From Comamonas testosteroni (GTDB lineage: Bacteria; Pseudomonadota; Gammaproteobacteria; Burkholderiales; Burkholderiaceae_C), in NCBI RefSeq assembly GCF_014076415.1, contig NZ_CP043568.1:3162001-3226000 (forward strand): 64,000 nucleotides of DNA, written 5' to 3'. A program made the translations under genes and the position numbers. The notes under the pieces are model-generated. The model made no database searches and was not told the DNA's origin. It saw only the letters and a list, made by a program, of their open reading frames with translations. Shown one piece after another: positions 52,764 through 61,040 of this stretch. How positions within the stretch are numbered: position 1 is the stretch's first letter; every line of letters starts with the position of its first letter.

Positions 52764-54464
52764 GTGGACAAGGCACTACCGCTGCATGCTCAGCACAAAC
52801 AGTCCATGCTCCCCACCGTGCGCATGGCCACACTAGTCATGGCCGCTGCGTGGCTGACCTTGGTGGCTGGTCTGGGGTGGTGGATGTCAAAGCGAGTCGT
52901 GGGTGCAGAGCTGGATCGCCTGGCTGCCAGCGCCGAATACGAAGCCGAGACGACCGCACGCATCATGGATCGGCTGTTCACGGAAATGTTGAGTGTGGCC
53001 AATATGGTGGCGCGCCAGGGCTCGGTGATCCAGTTGGCCACCCGGTATCGCGACGATCCGCCAAGTCTGGCCAGGCTCACGCGCCAGCAGCGCGCGGCAC
53101 AACTCACGCAGGATCCGTTGGTGCGCAAAGTCGGCAACTTCATGCATGAACTCTCCAGCGATCTGCGCTATGCCCGCATCTACATGAACAATATGTCGGA
53201 CGACACAGTGACTGCCAGCAACTGGGACGAGCCTGACAGCATCGTGGGCATGATCTACTCCGGCCGTCCCTATCTGATTGATGCATTGCGTGACGGCAAT
53301 GGCCATTCGTTCGGTATCGCCCGGCTGAACAAGACACCGTCCTATTTTGTAGCCAGCCGCATTGAGAACGAAGACGACATGCCTCTGGGCTCCGTCACGG
53401 TGAAGTTCGATGCCCCGGAAATAGCGCTCTACCTGACTGGACACCACATTGCACTGATCGTGGATCGCCAGGGAAGAGTGACTACCGCTTCGTCCGCTCC
53501 ATTCATGCTCCGCAATGCGGCAGGGCTTCTTTCGCCGGGTACTGCGCAGTCTTCCAGCACGCCCTCTTCGCCAGACAATGGAGAAGATCCAGGAATAGCT
53601 CTGGATGTGCAGGCCATGGCCAGCTCTGGTCATGCTGATCAGTGGCTCATCGATGGAAAACCCTATCTGCTGCGGCGTGAGCCGCTATCCAAAACACAGT
53701 ACCAGCTGATCACGATGGCAGCCCTGGATCACCTGCCTGCCATGCGTCGACAGCACTATTGGATCGCAGGGCTGGTTGCGGCGATCGGCCTGCTTTTCAT
53801 CCTGCTCTGCAGCCACGTGATCGGACAAGTGGTGGTGCGGCGGCAGGACGAGCGGCATGCGGCGAACCATGATGCACTGACCAATCTGCCGAACCGGCGC
53901 AATGTGATGGCTCAACTGGATCGGCTATTCGCTTTGGCAGGCCGCACGCAGCAATGGGTCCTGGTGGCCTTCATCGATCTGGATGGGTTCAAGGCGATCA
54001 ACGATACCTACGGACATGTGGTCGGTGACCAATTCCTTGTCGAAGTCGGCCGGCGCATGTCTGCGGGTCTGCGCAAGAGCGACATGCTGGGGCGGCTAGG
54101 TGGTGATGAATTCGTCGTCATCGGACTGATTGCTCCGCCTGACCCCATGGATCAGGACAAGGCTCTTGAAGCCATGCGCAGTCGATTGGCACCGCTGCTG
54201 ATCGGAACCTATAGATTTGCCGAGTGCAGCTTCGACTATCCAGGAGCAAGCTTTGGCATTGTGAGTGCCGATCCATCCGCCAGCTCTTCGCAGGCTGTGC
54301 TCAAGGAGGCTGATCGGTGCATGTATGCGGACAAACAGGCTAGGCGCGCATCGCAAATGCAGTCGGCCCAAAGTGATTCAGCAAGTGATTCAACCGTTGA
54401 GACACGCGAATTGCCGGAGCGACGCCAGGCTTCTGCTCCCGACTTTGGCACTGTGCAAGCCTGA
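52764..54464 (+). CDS. membrane diguanylate cyclase with periplasmic sensor
   Basis: The 566-residue protein starts at GTG 52764 behind GGAGGGAG. After an N-terminal membrane helix (LVMAAAWLTLVAGLGWWM), a ~300-residue periplasmic region resembling a dCache fold follows, then a second helix (GLVAAIGLLFILLCSHVIGQ) and the GGDEF domain starting DALTNLPNRRNV. The active loop is GGDEF, and the RxxD inhibitory site (RKSD) is intact five residues before. It makes cyclic di-GMP in response to an unknown ligand. Confidence 0.93.
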   Translation: MDKALPLHAQHKQSMLPTVRMATLVMAAAWLTLVAGLGWWMSKRVVGAELDRLAASAEYEAETTARIMDRLFTEMLSVANMVARQGSVIQLATRYRDDPPSLARLTRQQRAAQLTQDPLVRKVGNFMHELSSDLRYARIYMNNMSDDTVTASNWDEPDSIVGMIYSGRPYLIDALRDGNGHSFGIARLNKTPSYFVASRIENEDDMPLGSVTVKFDAPEIALYLTGHHIALIVDRQGRVTTASSAPFMLRNAAGLLSPGTAQSSSTPSSPDNGEDPGIALDVQAMASSGHADQWLIDGKPYLLRREPLSKTQYQLITMAALDHLPAMRRQHYWIAGLVAAIGLLFILLCSHVIGQVVVRRQDERHAANHDALTNLPNRRNVMAQLDRLFALAGRTQQWVLVAFIDLDGFKAINDTYGHVVGDQFLVEVGRRMSAGLRKSDMLGRLGGDEFVVIGLIAPPDPMDQDKALEAMRSRLAPLLIGTYRFAECSFDYPGASFGIVSADPSASSSQAVLKEADRCMYADKQARRASQMQSAQSDSASDSTVETRELPERRQASAPDFGTVQA

Positions 54465-54583
54465 AACAGGCCGGGGGCAAAATTCCGGCTTCGCCCGACT
54501 CTCATTGACGGAAATCCCTCATTGCCACAGGTTTCTTGCCGCCGCATTGTTGTGCACTCCGCAAACTACCCCAGAGGTGCCCC

Positions 54584-55432
54584 ATGGCTGAATCATCGAC
54601 TTCCGACAAGCAACCGCAACCCGATCCGGCCGAACTCAATGCGTTCTTTCCCTCCTCCTACTCGCTCAGCCAGTTCACGTCGCCCAAGTCCGACCTGAGC
54701 GGGGCCGACTACGCGAAAACCTACCAAGGCAGCAAGAAGATCCTGATGATCGGCGCAGACGAGCGCTACCTGCTGACCGATAACGGCAGCTTCTTCTCAA
54801 CCGGCAACCACCCGGTCGAGACACTGCTGCCCATGTACCACCTTGACAGGGCGGGCTTCGCGTTCGATGTGGCAACGGTGTCGGGAAATCCCGTCAAGTT
54901 CGAGTTCTGGGCAATGCCTTCCGAAGACGAGACGGTCAAGGGCTTCTTCAACAAGTACCACTCGCAATTCAAGGAGCCGCTGCGCCTGTCGACGGTGCTT
55001 GAGCAAGGGCTGGAGCAGTATGCCGCCATCTTCGTACCCGGCGGGCATGGCGCGCTGATCGGCATCCCCGACAGCCGTGACGTAGGTGCGGTGCTGGAAT
55101 GGGCTGCGGCCAACAACCGATTCGTCATCTCCCTGTGCCATGGACCTGCGGCCTTCCTCGCGGTTGGCGACAGCGACATCTACCGAGGCTACAAGATCTG
55201 CGCCTTCCCCGATGCACTTGATGCGCAGACCCCGGCCATCGGCTACATGCCGGGTCACCTGACCTGGAAGTTCGGCGAAAGGCTCAAGGCCCTGGGCTTC
55301 CAGATCGTCAACGACGGCATCTCGGGTGCCGTGCACCGGGACCGCCAGCTGATCACCGGAGACAGCCCTCTGGCTGGCAATGCGCTTGGCAAGCTCGCGG
55401 CCGAAACCTTGCTCAAGGAAGTCACGGCCTGA
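54584..55432 (+). CDS. hchA: Hsp31/HchA glyoxalase III-type chaperone
   Basis: The 282-residue protein matches Hsp31/HchA over its length. It has the long N-terminal segment, [20 protein letters not shown], the [10 protein letters not shown] segment, [16 protein letters not shown], and the nucleophile elbow [11 protein letters not shown] with the catalytic Cys, then [11 protein letters not shown]. It detoxifies methylglyoxal and may act as a chaperone or deglycase. The LuxR gene starts one base after its stop, so they are co-transcribed. Confidence 0.92.
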   Translation: MAESSTSDKQPQPDPAELNAFFPSSYSLSQFTSPKSDLSGADYAKTYQGSKKILMIGADERYLLTDNGSFFSTGNHPVETLLPMYHLDRAGFAFDVATVSGNPVKFEFWAMPSEDETVKGFFNKYHSQFKEPLRLSTVLEQGLEQYAAIFVPGGHGALIGIPDSRDVGAVLEWAAANNRFVISLCHGPAAFLAVGDSDIYRGYKICAFPDALDAQTPAIGYMPGHLTWKFGERLKALGFQIVNDGISGAVHRDRQLITGDSPLAGNALGKLAAETLLKEVTA

Positions 55433-55433
55433 G

Positions 55434-56153
55434 ATGAGCACCGCAATAGTGCAGGCGGCATTCAACGGAGCCCTCGCCATCGAGGGCGCCCGCAGCCTCG
55501 CCGCAATCCAGGATACGGTGCGTGCGGTCGGCGCGCCGCTGGGGTACGACCGTTTTGTGCTGTTCTCGGCTTCCAGCGCTCGGGACGATGCGGTGGAGCG
55601 CATCTACTGGATCGAAGGCGACTGGTTCGGCACGGGCGCGCCTGTCGATGCTGAAAACTACGTGCGGCACTGCCCGGTGACGCACCATATCCTGGAAACG
55701 AACCAGCCCTTTTTCTGGAGCAAGACGAACGGCGCTCAGGGCGAGCGTTACAGCGTCGTCCGCGCGCCGCAGGGCCCGGGTATCCACGGTCTGCAAGTGC
55801 CTGTATTCGGCCTCCTGGGGCTGGAAGGCGCGATGAGCCTGGGCGGCGAGCGCATCGATGCCTCGCCACAGGCCCGGCTGGCGCTGGAGCTGATCGCCCA
55901 AACCGCATTCCGCACGGCGCGCAGGCTGCTGGAACTGCCCGCGCAAGAGGAGCTCGGCCCCCTATCCGATCGCGAACGTGAGGTGCTCGCATGGACGGCC
56001 GCCGGCCGGCGGCAGACGGAGATTGCCGCAACCCTCGGTCTATCCGAACGCACTGTGGAAAACCACCTGCGCCGCATCCGCAAGCGCCTGGGCGTTGCCA
56101 CGACGGCGCAGGCCATTCGCGTGGCGATCCGCAACGGAGAGATTGTCGCCTGA
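55434..56153 (+). CDS. solo LuxR-family regulator
   Basis: This 239-residue protein has an N-terminal autoinducer-binding-type domain (about 10-165) and a C-terminal LuxR HTH (LSDREREVLAWTAAGRRQTE, IAATLGLSERTVENHLRRIR). In the sensor part, the usual Asp-Pro is replaced by Cys80-Pro81 in YVRHCPVTHH, while the FFW tryptophan (W95) is kept. No luxI synthase is nearby. It probably binds something other than a classical acyl-homoserine lactone and may control the hchA operon. Confidence 0.88.
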   Translation: MSTAIVQAAFNGALAIEGARSLAAIQDTVRAVGAPLGYDRFVLFSASSARDDAVERIYWIEGDWFGTGAPVDAENYVRHCPVTHHILETNQPFFWSKTNGAQGERYSVVRAPQGPGIHGLQVPVFGLLGLEGAMSLGGERIDASPQARLALELIAQTAFRTARRLLELPAQEELGPLSDREREVLAWTAAGRRQTEIAATLGLSERTVENHLRRIRKRLGVATTAQAIRVAIRNGEIVA

Positions 56154-56269
56154 CTATCCATGTCGGCTCACATCTCAAGCGTCCCCATGGAACATGCAAA
56201 CGGGGGCAGAAACCGGCCGCAAGAGCTCTTCAAGACATGGCTCTGTCGGCTTCTGCTCCCGGTTCAGAT

Positions 56270-57070
56270 CTATGCTGAAGTGGGTAGCGCTTTAATGGAG
56301 CGCAGAACATTGCGTGTGATGCTTTGCCGTTTGGCAAGGTCGGCAAGTCTGTTGGGAGTGTCTATGTTCAAGGCGAAGAAGACGGGGCCGCTGGGCCACT
56401 CTACCCAGCCCACCCACCAGCCGATTTTTCCGGTCCAGCCCGTTTTTGCACGCAGTATCCAGTCAGGCCCTGCTTCATTGACCATCACGTCCTTCACAAG
56501 CCGCTGGTGCTCGACCTGGAAAGGCAATTGATTGCGGTAAAGCCGTTGCAAGAAAGCAATCTGCTCGAAGGATGAGATGGCGAGGTCGCCCTCAACCCAG
56601 AATGGCTTGTCGCCAGTGGCGACCGCATTGCCATACCCAATCTTTCGCATATAGGCGGTCTCGCCTGCATCACCGAGTTCCTTGGCGAAGCGCTCATACA
56701 CCCAGACGGTGGAGTTCCTCATCGCGGAGCGCAGATTCTGGTCCACGTTCCAGGCCTCCACAGGTCGTTTCACACCATCCCATTGAATGAGCTGAAACTC
56801 GTCGCGCAGCAACCCTGCATCAAGCGCAAACAGGCTGTGCGGAATCTTGAAGGTAGAGGCTGGCGAGTAACGCCGGCCGGAACGCGACACGTTGTAGACG
56901 TGAGTAATTTCAGAGCTATCGCGTGCATCGAGAACAACGATGCTGCCTTGCGCATCAGCTTCTGTGAAGAACCGAGACCACTCGGTCATTTCTTGAGGCT
57001 GGGGGCCTGCCGCCGTCACTTGAGCAAACCCTGCGGCCAGGGCGGATAAGAGCAGACTACGTCGATTCAT
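56270..57070 (-). CDS. class D (OXA-type) beta-lactamase
   Basis: This 266-residue enzyme hydrolyses beta-lactams in the periplasm. A signal peptide (MNRRSLLLSALAAGFAQVTA) precedes S72-T-F-K75, the nucleophile motif; S120-T-V122, Y146-G-N148 and K209-T-G211 are all present. Trp at 158 in FWVEGD matches the conserved tryptophan of OXA enzymes. It is chromosomal, with no IS or resistance cassette around it, like the OXA enzymes of environmental Burkholderiales. Whether it attacks carbapenems cannot be told. Confidence 0.92.
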   Translation of the reverse strand: MNRRSLLLSALAAGFAQVTAAGPQPQEMTEWSRFFTEADAQGSIVVLDARDSSEITHVYNVSRSGRRYSPASTFKIPHSLFALDAGLLRDEFQLIQWDGVKRPVEAWNVDQNLRSAMRNSTVWVYERFAKELGDAGETAYMRKIGYGNAVATGDKPFWVEGDLAISSFEQIAFLQRLYRNQLPFQVEHQRLVKDVMVNEAGPDWILRAKTGWTGKIGWWVGWVEWPSGPVFFALNIDTPNRLADLAKRQSITRNVLRSIKALPTSA

Positions 57071-57270
57071 GCGGCTAGTTTAAAGGTCAAACGAACCCGT
57101 CCTGAGGTGGCAGGGACAGTGACGATGCCACCTGGTGGCTATGGGAAGCGCCTCTTGCGGGCCGGACAACGACAGCCACAATCGCTTCAATCCACAACCA
57201 GAGGCTGTCTTTCGAGCAACCCAATCGGGCATAGCGAGCACTCAGGGAGTTCGGACTGCCGCCTGAGTTG

Positions 57271-57687
57271 TCAATCGGCGCTCGCAGGCCCTTTAAGTTC
57301 AAGCTGATTGCCGTCCGGGTCTTTGCAGTAAATGGACGGGCCCATGCCATCAGCGCCAAAGCGTCGCACCGCCCCATCCGCCTCGAGACCATGGCTCGCC
57401 AAATGGGTGAGTATGGCTTGCTCATCAAAAGGCTCGATACGCAGGCAAAAATGATCGACGTTTCTGCGCTCGCTTGAGGCCGCAGCTCCGCCCGCACGGC
57501 CTAACGGGCCCTCAACATCCACCAGATCAATCATGGATGCACCAGCTCGCAGGTGAACCATACCCAAATCCTCGCGACGCTTCACCAAGGTACAGCCCAG
57601 GACCGCTTGGTAGAAGCGGATGCTGCGCTCCAGGTCGGTGACGCGCAACACGATGTGATCAATGTGCTGAATACTGAATTTGCTCAT
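57271..57687 (-). CDS. VOC-family protein (GLOD5-like)
   Basis: This 138-residue protein has two VOC repeats. The first begins IQHIDHIVLRVTDLERSIRF and the second contains VDHFCLRIEPFDE and GPSIYCKDPDGNQLELKGP, giving His and Glu metal ligands. The final GPSxYxxDPxGNxxELKGP is typical of GLOD5-like VOC proteins. It is not linked to another enzyme. The ~200-base gap to the OXA gene holds no recognised gene. Confidence 0.88.
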   Translation of the reverse strand: MSKFSIQHIDHIVLRVTDLERSIRFYQAVLGCTLVKRREDLGMVHLRAGASMIDLVDVEGPLGRAGGAAASSERRNVDHFCLRIEPFDEQAILTHLASHGLEADGAVRRFGADGMGPSIYCKDPDGNQLELKGPASAD

Positions 57688-57955
57688 GGCGATCTCCTGC
57701 TCCAGGCATGCACACTCCTAATCGTAGGCACCTGGTGTGATGAAACCCCAGACGTTCGGCGAGCGTCAGGGACATTTTTTTGATAGGAAGGCATGTGTTT
57801 GCTTGATCTTGTCAGGCAGCTATGGCACGGGGCCGTCAATGTCCAACCAAGGGCTCGCATTGAGCATTTCGGCGTGAGGCGCTGATTTCCATTTCCTTTC
57901 GAGCAGTGCTTAGCGCACTGGCGCCGCGCCAGTGGGTCAATCACTATTTTTGTGC

Positions 57956-58477
57956 TCAAGCCAAGCCCACGCTGGAGGCGACGGGGATCGCTGTGACGGC
58001 AGGTCTGGCTGCTCCTGCTCCCTGGATCAAAAACACCCCGCCAAGAATCAGGAGAACGCCCAGCACACGCATGACGTTGATGGGCTTGGGCTCCAGCCCC
58101 ATGACACCGAAGTGATCGATCAATACAGCCACGACCATCTGTCCTGCGACCACGGCAACCAGAAATCCGCCGGCACCCAGTTTGGGTATCAGGGCTGCAG
58201 CACTGGCGACGTAAACAGCCCCCAGGACACCGCCGATCCAGAACCACCAGGGACCGTGAAACGCATTGCTGAAGTTCGGCATGGGGGCTTTGACCAGAAT
58301 CAGCATGGGCACCATCACGGCCAGGCTGATCACCAGCGATGTGGTGGCCCCCCAGAAAGGGTGACCAAGAGCACTGCCTACGTTGGCATTTGCAGCGGCC
58401 TGAAAAGGCAGGATGGCCCCTGCCAGCAAGGCCATGCCCAGTGAGGCGACCGTCATCAATGCCATCTTGCTGTTCAT
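57956..58477 (-). CDS. YdcZ/DUF606 DMT-family transporter
   Basis: The 173-residue membrane protein has five helices, about half of an EamA exporter. It contains LPFQAAANANVGSALGHPFW, GPWWFWIGGVLGAVYVASAA, and AALIPKLGAGGFLVAVVAGQ, all characteristic of the DUF606/YdcZ group. It probably works as a dimer or pairs with another half-transporter. The divergent LysR at 58576 is the likely regulator. Confidence 0.9.
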   Translation of the reverse strand: MNSKMALMTVASLGMALLAGAILPFQAAANANVGSALGHPFWGATTSLVISLAVMVPMLILVKAPMPNFSNAFHGPWWFWIGGVLGAVYVASAAALIPKLGAGGFLVAVVAGQMVVAVLIDHFGVMGLEPKPINVMRVLGVLLILGGVFLIQGAGAARPAVTAIPVASSVGLA

Positions 58478-58575
58478 ATCTGCTACTCCTTCAAACCTTT
58501 ACAAGCAATGTTTGAATGGTCTTGCATACGGATTAATTATGGAAATTGTTTATATGCACGTGTACTATTCTTCGC

Positions 58576-59499
58576 ATGGATGATTTGCGCCGTATCGACC
58601 TCAATCTGCTGCTGGCACTTCACGCGTTGCTGACTGAGAAGCACGTGACCAGGGCTGCCATGCGCCTGCACAAGAGCCAACCGGCAGTGAGTCATTCGCT
58701 AGCTCAGTTGCGCGAGCATTTCAATGACCCATTGCTGGTGCGCAAGCAGGGAAAGCTGGAGCTGACGGCCCGAGGCAATGCGCTGCTGCAACCGCTCTCG
58801 GAGGCTTTGGGCAGCCTCAATACTCTGCTGGGAACGCCTCAGTTCGATCCACTGCAGGCACAGCGACGATTCAGGCTGTCACTGTCCGACTATGCGGCTC
58901 GTCTGGTACTTCCGGACCTGATGCGATATGTCCGCAAACATGCGCCCGGCTTTGACTTCGCCATCAGTCAGGCCAGCCGGGATGCCATGCTGGTACAGCT
59001 AGCCGATGGTGAATTGGATCTGGCTCTGGGAATCTTTCCCGATCTTGCACAAGACATCCAGGTCGAAACACTGTTCGAAGAGGATTTCATCTGTCTCGCA
59101 GACAAGGCCGTCAGTCCGGAAAAAGGAGGACTGTCGCTAGAGGAATGGCTGACGCGCCCTCATGTCATGCTGGCATTGAGGCCGGATGCGAACGACGAGA
59201 TCGAGCGCGCACTCGCAGCCAAGGGACTTAAAAGGAGGATTGCGGTGGCCTTGCCACACTGGAGCGCTGCGGTTGAATTGCTGCCAGGTACCGATCTGGT
59301 TCTGACGATTGCCCGTCGTGCTGTAGGCCCGTTGCGCTCATTCAAGAATCTACGGCAGTTTGCGCCTCCACGCCAATTGCAATTACCGAAAATGGCATAT
59401 CAACAGGCCTGGCATGCGCGAAAGCACAATGATCCCGCGTTGGCCTGGCTCAGGCTTGCTGTGATGAACAGCTGCAAACCGAATGCTGGCGAGCAGTGA
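58576..59499 (+). CDS. LysR-family regulator (NodD/PcpR type)
   Basis: The 307-residue regulator begins MDDLRRIDLNLLLALHALLT, the usual opening of the NodD/PcpR branch of LysR. The HTH (HVTRAAMRLHKSQPAVSHSL, AQLREHFNDPLLVRK) and the sensor domain (LSLSDYAARLVLP) are complete. It is divergent from the ydcZ-like gene, 98 bases apart, and presumably regulates it. Confidence 0.92.
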   Translation: MDDLRRIDLNLLLALHALLTEKHVTRAAMRLHKSQPAVSHSLAQLREHFNDPLLVRKQGKLELTARGNALLQPLSEALGSLNTLLGTPQFDPLQAQRRFRLSLSDYAARLVLPDLMRYVRKHAPGFDFAISQASRDAMLVQLADGELDLALGIFPDLAQDIQVETLFEEDFICLADKAVSPEKGGLSLEEWLTRPHVMLALRPDANDEIERALAAKGLKRRIAVALPHWSAAVELLPGTDLVLTIARRAVGPLRSFKNLRQFAPPRQLQLPKMAYQQAWHARKHNDPALAWLRLAVMNSCKPNAGEQ

Positions 59500-59569
59500 G
59501 TTGCCATAAGTCGCGACTTTTGCGGTCATTTTTCTTCAGTCTCCTGGACGCTGCCGATGACTGCAACGG

Positions 59570-59590
59570 GTGGCGGATTCAATCGGACAA
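59570..59590 (-). repeat. TGxCCGATTGAATCC repeat, copy 3
   Basis: On the minus strand this reads ATTGTCCGATTGAATCCGCCA. It lies between the LysR gene and the hypothetical gene at 59628, and is related to the copies at 32196 and 47079. Confidence 0.55.
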
Positions 59591-59627
59591 TAGCGGTCCT
59601 TTGCTCATTGCAACCTGGTATGTGACG

Positions 59628-59969
59628 ATGAACGCCAAACAATTTGTTGAAAACTGGGTCAAGCTCAAATCAGAACTTCTTTTGTCTTTCATGAATGCTC
59701 ATGAGGAGTCGGAGGTCGCAGCGAGGATCGAAGCTCTAGAGCTCACGCCCAAGCAGCACGAGCAACTTCGAGCGATTCTGGATTCGGTGCTGAGAGACAC
59801 CATGTATACCTTGCTGCTGGGACTTGATGGCGCCGCGAGCATTGGAGGTGAGCAACAAACGTATACGCTTCATGATGAGAGCGGCAACCTCATCTCTGAT
59901 TGCGGTGAACTGGAAGCAGCTGCATGGGAAGCCTTTCACGGGCAGGAACAGGCACCTGAGGGCGATTGA
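59628..59969 (+). CDS. hypothetical protein (113 aa)
   Basis: The 113-residue protein begins MNAKQFVENWVKLKSELLLS, a helical start. It continues with LTPKQHEQLRAILDSVLRDT, MYTLLLGLDGAASIGGEQQT, and an acidic C-terminal AWEAFHGQEQ. The GLDGxAxIGG...Y.L.D..G segment is a recurring feature of small conserved proteins of unknown function often found beside toxin-like genes. I give it no function. It stands before another small gene. Confidence 0.65.
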   Translation: MNAKQFVENWVKLKSELLLSFMNAHEESEVAARIEALELTPKQHEQLRAILDSVLRDTMYTLLLGLDGAASIGGEQQTYTLHDESGNLISDCGELEAAAWEAFHGQEQAPEGD

Positions 59970-60117
59970 CAAACCATGCCCAGAAGGTGGTCTGGGTCAT
60001 TTGCAGTCCTGAATTCATTAGTGAAGTAGGCGTAACTACGCGCTCTTGGTGCTTGCATCTCTTCAATGTGCTCGACTATGCTGGTTACATTGAGTCACAC
60101 AGCGCCAGGAGGGAACT

Positions 60118-60450
60118 TTGCCAAGCATTGAAGTTTTTGAAAAGCTCACTGGTCGCAAATTTTCGGATGCAGAGCTCTTGCATACAAAGGTGCTCTCTTT
60201 CCCCGAAGAGGGAAAAAAGAGAGTTGTCTATGGACTGCTGGCCGAGGCTATGGACATTGACTACTCTCAAAAGTCACTTTCTGAGCTTGGCGAGCAAATA
60301 AGGCTCGCCCTGTCCAATATTGAGCGCCTTGCACCCAAAGCCTTTGTTGGTCAGAAAATTCGTGTGTACGAGGGCAGCAACCACCTGGACATCATCAATG
60401 ATGGGGTTGGGAGCATGGGCTGGTTGATTGTGGAAGACCACCTGACTTGA
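60118..60450 (+). CDS. hypothetical protein (110 aa)
   Basis: The TTG at 60118 follows CCAGGAGGGAACT, a strong ribosome site, so I take it as the start. The protein has 110 residues with a helical N-terminal half (MPSIEVFEKLTGRKFSDAEL) and a beta-rich C-terminal half ending GSMGWLIVEDHLT. No family is recognised. It may form a unit with the gene at 59628, 148 bases upstream. Confidence 0.6.
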   Translation: MPSIEVFEKLTGRKFSDAELLHTKVLSFPEEGKKRVVYGLLAEAMDIDYSQKSLSELGEQIRLALSNIERLAPKAFVGQKIRVYEGSNHLDIINDGVGSMGWLIVEDHLT

Positions 60451-60628
60451 TTGGACCTCAACGACCCGGAATTCAGAAGCGCAGCAATCCCTTGTCCGGC
60501 TTCTGATGCCTGTTGGCTGTCTGCGCAAACGTCTCCGCGCTATCCGCTGCACCGCTCTGGAGGTCGTTGCTTGCGAAAGAAGTTTTTAACTTAGCGCATC
60601 CAATTGATCTGAACTGGCTGAATCAGAA

Positions 60629-60650
60629 AGGCTCCTAAAGGAGCCTCTTT
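60629..60650. terminator. hairpin terminator (possibly bidirectional)
   Basis: AGGCTCCT (60629-60636) pairs with AGGAGCCT (60639-60646). A short CTTT follows on the plus strand and TTTC on the minus strand. It lies 180 bases after the 110-aa gene. Confidence 0.6.
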
Positions 60651-60669
60651 GCCTAGACAGAAGAACTGT

Positions 60670-60800
60670 TTAATCCACAGCAACCATTCCCGACGACGCT
60701 TTGATGACGGCATATGCGTTGTCGCCCTCCTTGGGCACACGATTTTTTGTATCGCTGAGGCTCACTGATTGACGACCAAAAAATATGTGGAGGCTCGCTG
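60670..60800 (-). pseudogene. possible TOBE/Mop-like C-terminal remnant
   Basis: Read on the minus strand the frame ends VPKEGDNAYAVIKASSGMVA followed by VD and TAA at 60670-60672. This is like the end of a molybdate-binding TOBE domain (GxxVYAVIKxxxVMVA). Upstream, the frame loses similarity and meets a stop near 60820, so only the last ~25 residues look genuine. It may be a scar of a deleted Mop-type protein. Confidence 0.3.
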
Positions 60801-60975
60801 TATCAGATTGACATATCAAGTAAGCACCTTAAGCGCGTGCGCCTTAAGAAATTGATAAGTTGCGAAGCCTAGATTCCAGCCAGCAATAACAGCGGTGAGC
60901 TGCCAAGTCCAAGCCCATCACGACCTGTTTAGCCAAAGGAGTCGGTGATGCTGCTAGTAAAGATGCAAAGGTTTG

Positions 60976-61008
60976 AGGTTGCAGCCAGAAGCAAATGCGC
61001 TGCAACCT
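60976..61008 (+). promoter_or_regulatory. hairpin upstream of the glycosyltransferase gene
   Basis: AGGTTGCAG (60976-60984) pairs perfectly with CTGCAACCT (61000-61008), followed by TTGTTATTT. It sits 32 bases before the GTG start of the glycosyltransferase gene and could act as an attenuator or as a terminator for upstream transcripts. Its loop contains CCAGAAGCA, a piece of the dispersed palindrome core. Confidence 0.55.
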
Positions 61009-61040
61009 TTGTTATTTCGCTCTGCGGTCTGATCTAGCCC

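Larger units (their letters stand above)
60451..61040. other. 590-base intergenic region with hairpins and a gene remnant
   Basis: This stretch has a terminator-like hairpin at 60629-60646, a minus-strand remnant resembling a TOBE/Mop domain near 60670-60800, and a hairpin 30 bases ahead of the glycosyltransferase. Nothing else was recognised. Confidence 0.5.
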
